This document shows positions 43,434 to 55,444 of a stretch of 64,000 nucleotides of DNA, in pieces (the stretch's first letter is position 1; every line of letters begins with the position of its first letter). The position numbers were made by a program, and so were the translations under genes. Under the pieces are notes generated by a model. It did no database searches and was not told where the DNA came from. It saw only the letters and a program-made list of their open reading frames with translations. The stretch lies in assembly GCA_027924585.1 (NCBI GenBank), contig BSBM01000753.1, forward strand, positions 22,154,501 to 22,218,500, written 5' to 3'. The DNA is from Larix kaempferi (lineage: Eukaryota; Streptophyta; Pinopsida; Pinales; Pinaceae).

Positions 43434-46400
43434 ATTTCACCTACCCAAATTTTGAGGATATTTATTTTATTTTGCAAAATACTTTATGTTAATTATAATT
43501 ACAAAGTTTTGTAATTATGACCAAATCTGGTCAAAGATGACTATAATGACTCATTATTATTATTTAATAAATTAAAATAGGAGACAAACACTCAAGAAAG
43601 CTATTACAAGCATGTTCACTGACCCACTAGGAGGAATGGAAGCTGGTAGAAGGCATGGGACAGATGGCAGCATTTGCACTCCACCACTAACTGTTGGTGA
43701 TGGGCCAACTACCCCTAAAATTGTGGCATTATTCCCCAGGTGGGGGAAGTGAGCAGGCAGCTCATTAATGACCAGATAATCACTAAAAAGGCCTAGGAAG
43801 CCTGTATGAGGCAATTCAAATTGAGCAGGAAGCTCTTACAATATTTTCGGCAGAAATATTCCTCAAGTGCATCAGGTGATGACTGAGAGATTCGAATAGG
43901 GAGGCTATGTGAGAGTGCAATTGTGAATCTGCACATTTATTGAGAAGAAAAACCAAAGGTGCTGGTGCAAGTCCCTTTGACTACTGAGTCTTTAAGACTG
44001 GATAAACTAATTTCTGCTGCAAGTTGAGGACCCAAGTTTCTAAAGTTTGTTCCTCCTAGTGGTTTAGTGAATAGGCTCGGCGGTCCTAAGGAAAAAATAT
44101 TGGTTGTTCTCAGGAGCAGGTTGGGTGGAACAGGCTTCTTGGGTGTTTGTCCACTTATCTACTGGTTCAGGTTCTACTTGTTCTTCTGTTAATTCTTGTT
44201 TTTACTTTCTGAAAGGGATTATGTTTCTTTTTAAAGACTGAATGGTTGAATAAAATGATAGAATGAAATCCTTTTCTATATTTTTCCCCATGTTGTTCTT
44301 TGCATTGTACTCCAGTATAGAGAAGTAGATTAAGGAAGATAAGTGATAGGCAAAATGCCATTGATTGGAAAGATGACTATAGTAATGTTCTTATTAGAAT
44401 TCTGTCCTATATTTACACACAGTAAACATTACCATATAGCATCAACAACAGTATAGAATTCATTTAATTAATACATGAAAGAAAACACAGTCTGTTTCTG
44501 CACAGTTCTATATATTTCTTTTAACTCTATTTATTTCAGCTAGTAAGCAAATGCACATCAATATTATACATTTCATGTTTTTCAAGCAATTGTATTTTCA
44601 AGAATAATAGCCGCTGCAAGAATTAATTTCGGCACAAGATTTATATGTTTCCATTTCAAATGCATCTTTCTTAGATAAGGAATATCATGCAATTCAACAT
44701 TTATTTCCTTAATGTTTTCAAGTAAAGTATAGTCTAGAAATTTTGCATTTGCAAAATCTATTCTCTGAACAAAAATCGTTATATGTAAACCTATTATTTC
44801 ATCACCCATTCATTTCAATATTTAAAATACAAATCTATCCACGGCAGCATCAAAACCCTATTATCGCAAACCCTAGACTCTAAACGTTCTTTTAGTACAC
44901 AGTTCATAAACCTCTCATCAAGCCATTCATGAAAACATTAGACATTTAATTTCAGAAGGAATAGCAGGCATGGATTTCAAACCCTAAACTGATATTCTAT
45001 TTCACTACTATATATTATTTCAAGATATGAATACCAACATGTCACGTTTTATAACTTAGCATAAAGCACGATTCTTTTGTATCATCGTCTATTTAGTTTA
45101 CAACCCTACAATAAACATCTTCAACATCAAAACTATTAATATCCAAGTCAAGCCCAATTCTCAGTTTCATTTCTCAGTGCAGGAAAGACGTAAAACAAAA
45201 TCTACAGAGATAGGGTTTTCGTTCTTTGAAAACAAAAACAAAAAATGAACACCGTGGCCTAGCCAACCCCAAAATCACTTGACGGCCGAATCTCATTTTA
45301 GCATTTTTCCAAAGCATAAATAGCAATAGCAATGACAAAGTACAGGAAGCAACTAACTACAAACAACCATCGCGTTTCGGCACTACCATGGCAATTATTT
45401 AAATAGGTTAACAAACCATACTCTAACCAAATGGTAACATTTCTTTCATAATGAGCTTTCATGCAATAGGAGCGAGCGAAACCTCAACTCTCAGGCATCA
45501 TATTCACAATCAAAAACTTCAGCAGAGTTTGTATAAAAGACTTTTCCAGTTTCCAAAACATTTAGGGTCTGTTCCCTTATTCAACCATCAACATAGAAAT
45601 CATTTCAAAGTTCCTTACAATGATACGGAAAAATCATTACTGAGTCGAGCAACAACTAAAAAAATGAGGGTTACCCTCTGTACTGTATAAATCAAATTAA
45701 AACTTTAAAAATTCGACACTCGGCCATTGCCAAAACAAGGTCGGATAGATCCAACTCTCGTCACATAGTAAGTCACCATCAAACCATGCAAAAAGGGCAC
45801 CCACGAGATTTCGAGGACCAGCGAGGCTTACCAGGAAGGGATCACAGCCGTTGCTGACTAGTGCTTGTTCATAGGAATCCCTCCAATGATGCAGTGCCTG
45901 TGAGATACATTTGGATAAGGGTTAAACTTGAAATGCAAAGTTAAATACTAAAACAATGCAAGATTCCCGCTACTTTAGTTACATACCTTACCTCATCGGC
46001 ACCATTTCTCGACTTAACACTTTACCCCGCCAACGGCGAAGCCTGATGGCTTCTGCAGTAACCACAAGCTGCACACCAAGGACCTTGTTATAAACCGAAG
46101 AATCGATCCCTAGCTCATTTTCATATTCAAGCAAACTAACAGTAGTTGTCTCTCACTCTTTCATGCAGTAAAAACAACAAAAAAGACCTAGTTATAGACT
46201 CAACCTATCAACACACTAGCTATTGCAACTTCCACCACCGAGACTCGGTGCCTTATCATGATTTCCACTTGCAGGTTGAATGCACTTAAGTCATGGGTTC
46301 GAGCTCAGCGAACTTCCATCTTTTAAAACCCTAATTTCCTCAGCCGTCCGGCCTCTCCCTTAGACCACTACCTAGCAAAATGAATGCCGAGGAATGTGGA

Positions 46401-47913
46401 TCGACGCTGCTGTAGTTGCAGCTAGGGTTTCCCATTACAATCTCAAGAATCACAAAATCGATGGTATAGATTGTTTCCAACCGAGTACATTGGTAATGTG
46501 GCCAACCACCACATTAATGTTTCCATAAATGATACAACCACGACAGTTCCAACACTTTATACCAACAAACTAGACTTTAACAATCTCAGATTCTTAGCCA
46601 TAGCACTCACTTGGGTTCACGTGAAGTGGATGTTGTGGATTGACGAGAGGGCATTCCACCATAAGGTTTAGATCCAAACATTAATTCCTATTTAGGACAC
46701 TGTCAACCTGCCATAGTGAATTTAATACCTGTCAGCTCATCACTTTATCAACAAATTCATAGTGCGATGTAATAGCATACTATATCAATACTTAGAACAA
46801 AGGTTAGGTCACTTTGCATAGTTCTCTTTTGTATTGTTAAAAACTTAGCCTTTCCAATATATTTGTCACGAAAATAAATGGATGAGGGTCGCACTTTGTA
46901 TAGGAATCACACACATAGGACTTGGTTAGGGTGTATCCCTCGACCCTTGTATTATTTATATATAAACAAAGCCTTGTAGAATCATACCTTATTACACGGT
47001 ACTATTTTTATATCCACAATGAGGTTAAAACCTATATTATGACTTTTCAAAGAAGAATTTCAATGGTAATTTCATGTGTTTTCTCACTCAATACTATATG
47101 CATTCATAGATAGAAGGATAGGAACTTTTATAATTATTTTATGACATTCAACTATGAAAATAGGACCATGATTTTTATAGTGGGAATTATGATTCAAACG
47201 CATTTATTTCTAAGTCCATTTATATGATGGTATTGAAATGACAAATGTAAATAATATTATTCTAACACTTGACGTCCATAACTTAGTATTTATACTCCAG
47301 CGTTTTTCTCAAGCACAAGTAATTTTCCATTTAATCATTCTACTATTGAATGCATTCAGGATATCAATCATTCTAACTTTCGCACTATGTACTTCTTTAG
47401 TCAAATAGAACATCTAGGACAGACTTAGGTCCATACCTGAAGCGAACGGGAGAACTTAGAAATTCTACCAAAACTTGACAGCTAATTGTAAAACATAAAT
47501 ACCCTTAATGTTGGTTGCCGCAGAAACTCTTACCTACATTCTGCACATGGAATAGGATACAATGCCTTAGCTAAACGTAGCTAAGTAAACCTCATGGCAC
47601 CTCGTAGGACCCCTTGCATCATCATCAAAAGCAACTGTCAGAACCGAGTCAGTAAAACTCTATCGCAAAATATCATAAGTCACAGTCAACACCAATAAAA
47701 ACAATGTCGTAAGCATTTCAACAGGAAAATGACGCATCGCAGTCATTAATTTGTCTCTAGTTAAGAGTCTCAATAATTATTTGTTTCCGTGTTAAATGAC
47801 TTTGTAATTAATGTTGTCCTTATATGCATTTATTATTTCCGCATTTACAATTATTAACAATTAATGCTGATTTACATTTTTTTAAATTTTTATGAAAATA
47901 TTGGGATATTACA
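43434..47913. mobile_element. Unidentified 4.48-kb insertion in the copia 1 integrase
   Basis: The copia integrase frame breaks at TGTA (43430-43433) and resumes at TGTA (47914-47917). Removing the insert and one TGTA restores the integrase codons exactly. Two parses fit: an element with a 4-bp TGTA duplication, or an element with TGTAAT...ATTACA ends and no duplication. The termini share only a short inverted match (TGTAAT and a loose CCCAA-TTTT run). Inside I find no transposase, gag or pol, only short ORFs with no recognised motif. A non-autonomous element or a long solo LTR are both possible. Confidence 0.8.
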
Positions 47914-47917
47914 TGTA

Positions 47918-48330
47918 GGGAACTGTGTGCTGGATCTGAATGCCGCTTTCAGCAAAAAGTTACAGCAGCTATGATTTGATATATTCACCTCCATTATCAT
48001 ATCCAAGAGCTTTGATCTTTCTCTTGGTGGCAGTCTCAATAGAAGCCTTAAAAAACTTGAATTTTCTAGTACTTCTGACTTGTTTTTGAGAAAGAAAACC
48101 CATGTAAATATGGAGAAGTCGTCGATGAATGTAAAAACATACCTTGATCCCTTCATGGAGGTATGTGGCAGAGGACCACTGATATCAGAATGTATCAGCC
48201 CCAAAATAGTAGAAGCTCTGCTAGCTTTTCCTCGGTCAAATTTGTGCTCGGGGTGCTTCCCAATGATGCAACCTTTGCATATTCCCTTCGAGGATTTGAT
48301 CGTCAGAAGGCCATCAACCATGGAATTTTT
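47918..48330 (-). pseudogene. Copia 1 integrase N-terminal and core part
   Basis: On the minus strand: CKGCIIGKHPEHKF (second half of the HHCC zinc site), 'TILGLIHSDISGPLPHTSMK' with the first catalytic Asp, and 'YVFTFIDDFSIFTWVFFLKN'. After a frameshift near 48060 the next frame gives a GYDNGGEY motif with the second Asp. Stops follow, then the insertion junction. Confidence 0.9.
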
Positions 48331-48807
48331 CTATAGCAGCTGCAAATATTTATAATTTAGGTGTCCAAACCTCTCATTCCATATCCTACTAACCTCATTG
48401 CCATGAGTTAGAAGAGCGGTGGGCTTGTCATGCGACAGAAAGTGTGAAAATTCATATGCTTTTGAAGCATGATTTTCTTTTCCGACCGCAATAATTTTTC
48501 CACTTTGAGTATCATAATTTTCAACTTTGTTAGGGAAGAATACAAATTTCTTTGGTGAACCAGTGTGTGTCATTTGATAAACGGAAAGAAGATTCGAAGC
48601 TAAGGAAGGTACATAGAGAACATTGTGAAAACTTCCATGTTCTAAATGAATGGTTCCTTTTCCCTTTGAAGAGATCTGAGAGTCATCTCCCATGTGGATA
48701 GAGATGGTGTTGTTGGGATCAAATGATGATAGAGAATCCTTATTTGCATCCATGTGGTTCGAAGCTCCAAAATCTATGAGTAGAGTTGTAGAAGTCGAAA
48801 TAGATTA
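48331..48807 (-). pseudogene. Copia 1 protease and gag-pre-integrase segment
   Basis: It is in frame with gag after one TAA (48805-48807). The protease active site reads LIDFGASNHM, where copia normally has D-S-G-A; Ser is replaced by Phe (TTT). 'VLYVPSLASNLLSVYQM' and 'IWNERFGHLNYKYLQLL' follow; the latter is the conserved gag-pre-integrase motif. Confidence 0.9.
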
Positions 48808-49734
48808 CATGAGTGCATGACCTCTCTCGGGATGATCATTTTTCTCCTTCTTCCTTGCACCGTTAGGAAGGGTTATGTTGTTTTTCTCTAAAAGAAGGGC
48901 CATCTGATCTATGGTTTTCTTCATTCGTGAACTTTCAGGATGATATCCCTTGCTGCAATAAGAACATTTAGATTTCTCTTTGCCCTCTTTCCCTTTTTGG
49001 TTGTTTCTTGAACCGGATGGCTCATCCGATTGTTTTGTCTTCTCTCTTTGCTTGGACGGATCAAACTTTGGCTTCTCTTTCTTTTGCTTCCCTTTTTCAT
49101 TTGTAGCTTTGGATCCACCAGAAAATAACGCTTGATATTTGGAGCAAATGCTCCCCATTTGAATGAGTTTATCATGCTCCTTCGTCACAGATTCAATGAA
49201 GGCACTTAAGGTATTCATTTTCCAATTCGGAATTGTGAGCTTTCCCATATTGAAAGTTGAAACAAAAACTAAATAATATTTCCCAAGTTTTGAAAGAATG
49301 TATAGGATCAATTGTTTATCTTCTTTCTCCACTCCACATTGCTTCAATAGCATAACCAAGCTTTTAAACTTAGTGAAGAAGTCATTGATGGTCTCGAAAT
49401 TTTCAGGATTGAGGGCAACCAACTCATTCTCTAGATGATAAGATCTCATATCATCCTGCTTGCCAAAGAGTGTGGCAATTTTCTCCCCTACCTCTTTCAG
49501 AGTAGTCAATCCACTGAGATGGAAAAGAAGATCCTTAGAGATGCTGAGACAAAGGAAACCATAAGCTTTATCAAGCTTATTGAAATATTTTTCCTTCTCT
49601 AATGCTGATGTAGCTTTGACTTCTAGGCCCATGGTAACTCTGTAGAAACCTTTAGAGCATAGCAATATTTCCATATCAGCCTTCCACTGAAAATAGTTTA
49701 AAGGAGTGAGGAGATTTGATGAAGAAGTCTCCAT
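48808..49734 (-). pseudogene. Copia 1 gag, 309 codons open
   Basis: The start ATG at 49732-49734 begins METSSSNLLTPLNYFQWKAD, a typical copia Gag opening. A UBN2-type helical body follows, then a basic K/E/S-rich stretch and a zinc knuckle CSYCSKGYHPESSR at about 48953-48993. The last knuckle residue is Arg where Cys is required, so the CCHC motif is incomplete. This is the longest uninterrupted ORF in the window and ends at the TAA shared with the protease entry. Confidence 0.93.
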
Positions 49735-50052
49735 CTTTCAAGACGAGCGAATGCAATAGAAGAGTAGAATAACCTACAAATCACAAGAAAACAAGAACCA
49801 TAAGGTCGAACAATCCACCCTTTTTAGAGTAGCATCACACCCAGCATAGGAGATCAAGCAAGCTTGAAGATCTAACGATTCATATCCAGGAATTATGTGG
49901 AAAACTCATGGCTTCTGGAGTGGATTGGAGAGAAAATTTCAGCCATAACGAATGCACAAGAGAGAATGCATGCCACAGTTGTGATATTTTTTAGCAAGAA
50001 TCACTCAATCTTCATGTAGAACACCTGCATAAAATAACTCTTGTCCCTGCCA
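49735..50052 (-). other. Copia 1 leader between PBS and gag
   Basis: The 5' untranslated leader on the minus strand. No ORF of note. Confidence 0.6.
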
Positions 50053-50066
50053 TGGCTCTGATACCA
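50053..50066 (-). promoter_or_regulatory. Copia 1 primer binding site, initiator-Met type
   Basis: The minus strand reads TGGTATCAGAGCCA directly adjoining the LTR end, matching the 3' end of plant initiator tRNA-Met. Confidence 0.92.
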
Positions 50067-50795
50067 TGTGAAATTGAGCACAACAGATCTAATTGAACAA
50101 GTAAATCAATTGCAAGAGATGAAACTCAGAAAATATGTGTAAACTATGCAAAAGGCTTGCAACAGTGCTCTATTGAACTCATAAGTAGAATACAATACAA
50201 TGTGCAGTCACAATGACTGAATAACTCGAATTAACCAAGGAGGTCATTAGAAATAACTGGATGGAATAGATTGGCTCCAACTAGCAGTCCTCATCATCAA
50301 TCAGTGGTGGTCATCAATGCACAAGTAATTGTCAGCCAGGTGTCAAACTGAGTCTAACTGAGTGTGGTGAGTGTAACTGGTGCATGAGGCACTAATGTAG
50401 GGAAGGAGGCTTACTGGAGGGTGCATGAGGAGCTGAATAGAGTCAAAATAGGCAATCTAGTCTCACTGGGGGTCCAACGGAGTGATACAATCAGTTGAGG
50501 AGTCAATCTAGCCTTAAATCAAAGAAAATATAACTAACTAACTGAAGTGAACTAAGTGGTAGGTGAAGAAGTGCGCCTTTCTCGGGTGGTAGGTGAAAAG
50601 TGGGTGCCTTACTGACTAGGAGGGCTATAACTGCATGGAGGGAAGCTCCCGGGGCTAGCAAACTTGGGACAAGGTGCTAGGGGTCACCTAACTGATGACT
50701 GGGATGCATGCAAATGACAGAGATGCATGCAAATACATGCATTCATTCAAAAATGCATGCAAAGTATAAAAATTGAATGATTAGATATCCTAACA
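50067..50795 (-). repeat. Copia 1 LTR, right (5' LTR in element orientation)
   Basis: 729 bp, from TGTGAAATTGAGC to ...TATCCTAACA. It matches the left LTR, with visible differences. CAGTT follows at 50796-50800. Confidence 0.93.
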
Positions 50796-53417
50796 CAGTT
50801 AAGGTGGCAACTGAAGCAGTGGAGATGGCATCATTAGTAGTTGTAGCAGAAGAAGCTGAAACTGGAGCAGCTGTTGAAGCTGTGACAGTGGAAGCTGCAG
50901 TTATGTAAGTTGCAATGCAAGAAAAAGAATACCAGGCAGAGGCAACAGAAGGAGGAAATATGGAGGTGCTGGATGTCACATCCTCCCCTGAAATAAGGGG
51001 AAGTATTGTTGAAGAGGAGGAATTCACGCCTCTTTCTGAAAATTTAGAAACCCCTGTGTCATAGAAAAGAATAAAAAGGTCAGGGAATGAGGGTCATACA
51101 TCTACCTCAGCGAAGAAGAGAAGAACCAGAGCTGTTACAGCAGCAATAGTAGCATGCAGTGAAGGCCAGCCATCGGGAGTTGAGAAGAAGAGAAGGACTC
51201 GAGCTGTTACAACAGCAGAAACAACATGTGCAATCAGGGAAAACATTGAAATTCCCACAGCAGAAACAACATGTGCAACTGGGGAAGATATTGAAATTCC
51301 CATTTTAAACCCCAAATCACCGGTTGTTACACAAGAACCTATTGTGGAAGAACCCCAAAGTGAAAACCTTATTTTGAAAACGAGCTGCTAAAGGAGGAGG
51401 TGCAATTGCTTGAGAAGGAATTGGAGAAATGGAAGGAAGCAACCAGAAATCGAGCATAGAAGGGTTTGAATACATTAGTGGAGGCTATAGATCTGTTAGA
51501 AAATTCATCTCCTGTTTTGGGAAATGAAGAACAAGGAGAAATGGTATGTCCAGAAAGTGGAGACATATTTAAATCTGCAGGGCACAGAGTCATAGTGCTA
51601 GGTTTGGTAGCACAAGAGCCTGTACAAACAAAGCAAGAAGGAGAAATTGTACCTGCAATGGAGCTGATGAAGGAGAATGAGCCAGAAATAGACTTGATCC
51701 CTGATCTGGAACTAGGAAAAGATGAAGAAATGCAATTCCAACCATCAGGAAATATTGAACCATTTCAGGACGAGTCTCATCTTTCAGAAGACATCGAGGT
51801 AATTCAAGAACAACCTCAACAATATGAAGAAATTGAAAAACAGGATGTTGTTACACAAGAACCAACATCCTTGAAAATATCTATTGAAGTTGCAACCCAG
51901 ACAACAATTGCTGATATCAAGGTACAAGAGGAAGATGTTGTTACATAAGAACCAATGTCTTTAAAAATGTTTGCTGAAATTGCAACTCAGACTGAAGTTG
52001 TTGAGATTGAATTGGGGAGAAAGGATGCTTCCACACAAGAACCAACATTCCTAAAAATATTTTTTGAGACTGCAACTCAGGTAGAAGCTACTGAGTTTGG
52101 TATTCAGAGAGGGAATGCTGTTACACAAGAACCAACACCCTCAAAATTAACTGTTGAGACTGCAAGACAAGCAGAGTCCATTGCAACACTAATGGAAAAG
52201 GAAGTTGCTACACTGCCAATTCAAAATGAGGAAGCTGGGACATCTGATGACAAGGTAAGAATGCAACTATCTCAAGACATCATTAATTTAGACTCTGGTG
52301 ATGAGAAAGATGTGTAGGATAGAAGGATTCAACATTTGGAGAAAAAGATTTCTTTGTTATAGCTGGAGTTAGCTAAATGGAAAAAGCATATTGATCAGTG
52401 TCGAGAAGGGATGGTCCCTCTCTCTAAACATAGAAATACTATTAAAGAATTGAGGGAGAAGTGGGCAGAGGAATCAACTCTTCATAGATCTCAAATGGAA
52501 GAGCCACAAAAAGAATTCGAGGAGTTGAAGGAATTCAAATCCATGAAAAAAGAAAAAGACCAAATGTATGCCCTCTCTCGAGAGCTGCTGAGTTCAAGAG
52601 CCCCATCTCCTTCCTACCCGGTATTCTTGTATGAACAAATGACCATGTTCAAATTAAAAGATTTACAGGAGGGCAGACTTTATCAATTGTTGATCCCTTC
52701 CCAGTTTGTAGAGACCTTTTTGTCAAGCAGTTTTCATGAGCAACACCTGTTGTGTGAATTGTATTTGCATGATATGGCATGTCTTGGTGAATCTCACTCT
52801 AGTCCTATTCCCTATGCACGGGATTTTTAGTTGAGATCCTTTGCCTCTTTTTTTAATAATCCTGTGCAGTGGGAAGATTCCTTCCAGACAATCTCCAGGA
52901 ATGAGGCCAGTGCCAATCTATGGATTAGGAGTGAACCCCAATCTCCTCGTGTTCTTCTTATAAACCATGGAAGGTGTTTCTTATCTCCTTCGAAGACTCA
53001 ACATCTGAAGAAGATGCAAGAGAAGGTTATCTCTACCTGTGTTGACCTGATATCCAAACAAAAACATCTTTCCTTAGAGGGTAGCAAGAACATGTGGCAA
53101 ACTTCTTCTCCAACTTTGAAAAAAGGGATCCTTACTGCCTTAAGAATTTTAAACAAGAACTTCCCAGGGTAGCAGGGTATGTTAATTGCATGAGAATGTG
53201 TGGGTTACACTGGCTGGGGCTCAAGTTCAAATTTCCATTCATATGGTGGCCAGGTGGGCAGTACAGGGACAATTATACACTGACTAAGGCAGAGGAGAAT
53301 CAGCGTTGGGAATATTGGGCTGCTTGCAACGGGTTTCTAGAGGCAGGCAAGGAACTTGACATTTCTTTTAATTTTTCCTCTCCACATGAACTAGGACCAG
53401 AGTCAGACTCAGATTAG
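50796..53417 (+). pseudogene. Gypsy extra ORF, 3' part with repeats and coiled-coil-like region
   Basis: It continues the Ala/Val/Glu-rich protein after the copia element. Landmarks are two copies of KKRRTRAVT (about 51112 and 51187), a Lys/Glu-rich helix, and four 30-residue repeats with TQEPT-like starts at 51844-52203. A charged coiled-coil-like stretch lies at 52411-52590 ('IKELREKWAEESTLHRSQME'). A conserved-looking C-terminal domain is split by a frameshift near 53090 and ends with 'LHWLGLKFKFPFIWWPGGQY' and GPESDSD before the stop. In-frame TAGs and TAA (for example 51947) break it. With the 5' part it would exceed 1,000 codons. Repeats and coiled coil suggest a structural role, which is inference. 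Confidence 0.6.
51844..52203 (+). repeat. Exact 90-bp (30-codon) internal repeats, four copies
   Basis: Units start at 51844, 51934, 52024 and 52114, all spaced 90 bp. Each begins with a D/NxxTQEPT-type motif followed by K(I/M/L) and ATQ/ARQ. Spacing is exact while residues vary, so length is conserved in codon units although the gene is now dead. Confidence 0.9.
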
Positions 53418-53449
53418 TGGTTGTTGCATGAGGACATGCAATTGGATAG

Positions 53450-53460
53450 CTGGGGGGAGA
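53450..53460 (+). promoter_or_regulatory. Gypsy polypurine tract
   Basis: 'ctggggggaga' sits immediately before the TGTTGG start of the 3' LTR. Confidence 0.88.
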
Positions 53461-54960
53461 TGTTGGGCCCCAAAATAGCCACTTTTTTCCTACACATATC
53501 TACACTTGTTTCCCTATTTTGCCTCATTATTCCTTAATCTAAGCAGATATTTTCCCAAGCAAAGCATGGATTGCAACATGTATATTCTATTATTGTTTTA
53601 TTCCATTAAATGCCTGATTTTTGTATGGTTTTGTACTCTATCTTTTAAGGTTGTGTTGATATTGAATGATTTGATAAAGATAGCCTAGAATCCTTTACAA
53701 GACCGCAGGTGTAGAAGCTCGCTAAACTTTGGAGAAGTAGCATACGTCATGCCAACTATCCCTTCATGAGTTATATTCCACATCTCGCTCCAATAGTTCG
53801 AGCATTCCTCCACATGGCCAATTGCGACTAAGTCATAGTAGAGCATCTGAGTATCAACCAGTCCAATCAGTTGGAATCTACTATGGGCCGCGAACAACAT
53901 GTAACAGCTCAGGCCCGAATGCAATGATTTCATTTAAGTCCACTTATAGCTGTAACTGTTCCATTGTAAATCGACATCCTAAAGATCGTAGATCTTCATG
54001 GCTTCCCGATATTTTGTGAAACTATTTCATGTCATCGGGTATAAATGTACAGAGGCGTTTTGAGCCTAGGGTTGGAGAGTTTATAATTGTATAAGCTGAA
54101 ACAGAGAGCTGTGATTGTGATTTATTATTTATAATACAAGGAGCAGAGTTTCTTATATCTTGGTATTTAATTTGTGTTAGTATTCGGCATCTCTGTTAGA
54201 AGGCCAGGGCCCACCTTCTCACAGAGATTGCCGAGTTAAGTAGGTAGTTTAATTTCTTTCCTGTTGTGTTGTGTGGAATTGCATTAGATGTGTTACTGCG
54301 AGCTGCAATAGTGAAATGATAATTTCATTCTTCTTTGGTAGTTTATGATTGCTTCCTAAATAGCTACAACTATGTGGTGTGACAGTCGACTGTGTAGGTT
54401 AGTTTATTTGATGCATGGTGTGTTAGATCAGCTGTTACAACCAAGCTCGGCTTTGATTCCTTTCAGTCATTTATTCTTTCTAGGATTTCCAATATTAATC
54501 AAATTAGAGTTCAAGCTTACTTCTAGTTTCTGGTTGTTGTTTTATCTTTCTTGAATTCATTAGATTAGATAGATTATGATTGAGTTATAGTAGATGCTAG
54601 ATGAATTAGATCATTAGAGATTGAATACTGTAGTTTGATAATTATAGGATTTCACTTCTTGCAAAAGTAAGTCTAGTTCATTTCATTCCTAGATCAGTAA
54701 CTGCTGGATTGATATTTGTAGGGAGATGATTGTATTTTGAATTCCTAGATGGATAAGTTAGATTAGTTTTAGTTATGAGATGAGTTTGGATGAGCAGATA
54801 GGTAGGATCATTTATCTCCATTTATTTAATCATCTAATTGAAATGTTTATGCATAGACTGTGCTAATTATTGTTGAAATAAAAGACTTCCCTGGGTTGAC
54901 AATTCATATTGAGCATCATGTGTGTTAGTTGTAATTAATTGGGATATAGGGTGACCAACA
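53461..54960 (+). repeat. Gypsy 3' LTR
   Basis: 1,500 bp, from TGTTGGGCCCCAAAATAGCC to ...GGGTGACCAACA, with inverted TGTTGG/CCAACA ends. It matches 14256-15723. It keeps the TATAAAT motif (54040-54046). The flanking right bases are tgtggg; no matching duplication is seen left of the 5' LTR. Confidence 0.93.
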
Positions 54961-55444
54961 TGTGGGTGGCAAGGTTGATTGAGATCAATTGAGATGCATG
55001 TAGCTCTGTGGTTGAGCTCATTTTCTTAGCATTCTCCTCCCTTGTCTCCCTGCGTATTGACAAACCCAACTGTGTACCAGCTAGCATGAGAGATTGTGCC
55101 TATGGATGTGAGTGAGCCTCAGTAGTTCCTCCTTAGTGGATACATAGACCATCTCGAAGGTGGTATCTCAACTGAATTAATATAGGCTGGACAAAGACCT
55201 ATTGTTGGGTGGAACATTGCTCTTCCATAGTCAGTTGCTTAGGTGATTTCAATTAAAATATAAGTGTTCATTGTTGTTTCTAAATATGCCAAATTTATGT
55301 ATTATAAGTGATTGTTTGTTTATGTCAGATTGAATGCAATGATGCAGTTTGGACTATTAAAATTGAGTGCCTGTACATAGCATAAAATGAGTTTATTTAT
55401 GTGCATGATTTAACTATTATGCATGTGATGAGCTTGCTGGTATA
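54961..55444. other. Short spacer between elements, no gene
   Basis: No coding region. The text 'tagctctgtggttgagctc' near 54998 resembles a pol III box A, but no box B follows. Confidence 0.5.

Larger units (their letters stand above)
40380..50795 (-). mobile_element. Ty1/copia LTR retrotransposon 1 (minus strand) with a nested 4.5-kb insertion
   Basis: The minus-strand order is LTR (50067-50795), PBS, gag, protease, integrase, RT, RNase H, polypurine tract and LTR (40380-41075). Integrase before RT is the copia order. Perfect CAGTT duplications flank it. Its length without the internal insertion is about 5.9 kb, normal for copia. It interrupts the gypsy extra ORF, so it is younger than that element. 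Stops and frameshifts in every gene make it inactive. Confidence 0.95.
14256..54960 (+). mobile_element. Ty3/gypsy LTR retrotransposon (Athila/Tat-like), carrying nested insertions
   Basis: The plus-strand order is 5' LTR, tRNA-Asp-type PBS, gag, protease, RT, RNase H, integrase, minisatellite, extra ORF, polypurine tract and 3' LTR. The reverse transcriptase before integrase order is the Ty3/gypsy order. The tRNA-Asp-type PBS and an additional ORF downstream of pol point to the Athila/Tat side of the family. Removing the CACTA element (16,310 bp plus 3-bp duplication) and copia element 1 (10,416 bp plus 5-bp duplication) leaves about 13,970 bp. The LTRs differ at many sites and every gene has stops or frameshifts, so the copy is old and inactive. 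I could not identify its own target duplication: the right flank starts tgtgg and the first bases of the 5' LTR look eroded. Confidence 0.9.

Noticed and set aside
46255-46320. Box B-like 'gggttcgagctc' suggesting a tRNA or SINE
   Set aside because: No matching box A at a proper distance and no cloverleaf pairing.
51094-51593. Minus-strand Ser/Val-rich ORFs
   Set aside because: Antisense shadows of the repeat-bearing gypsy extra ORF.
54990-55040. Box A-like 'tagctctgtggttgagctc'
   Set aside because: The key A of box A is changed and no box B follows within 100 bp.
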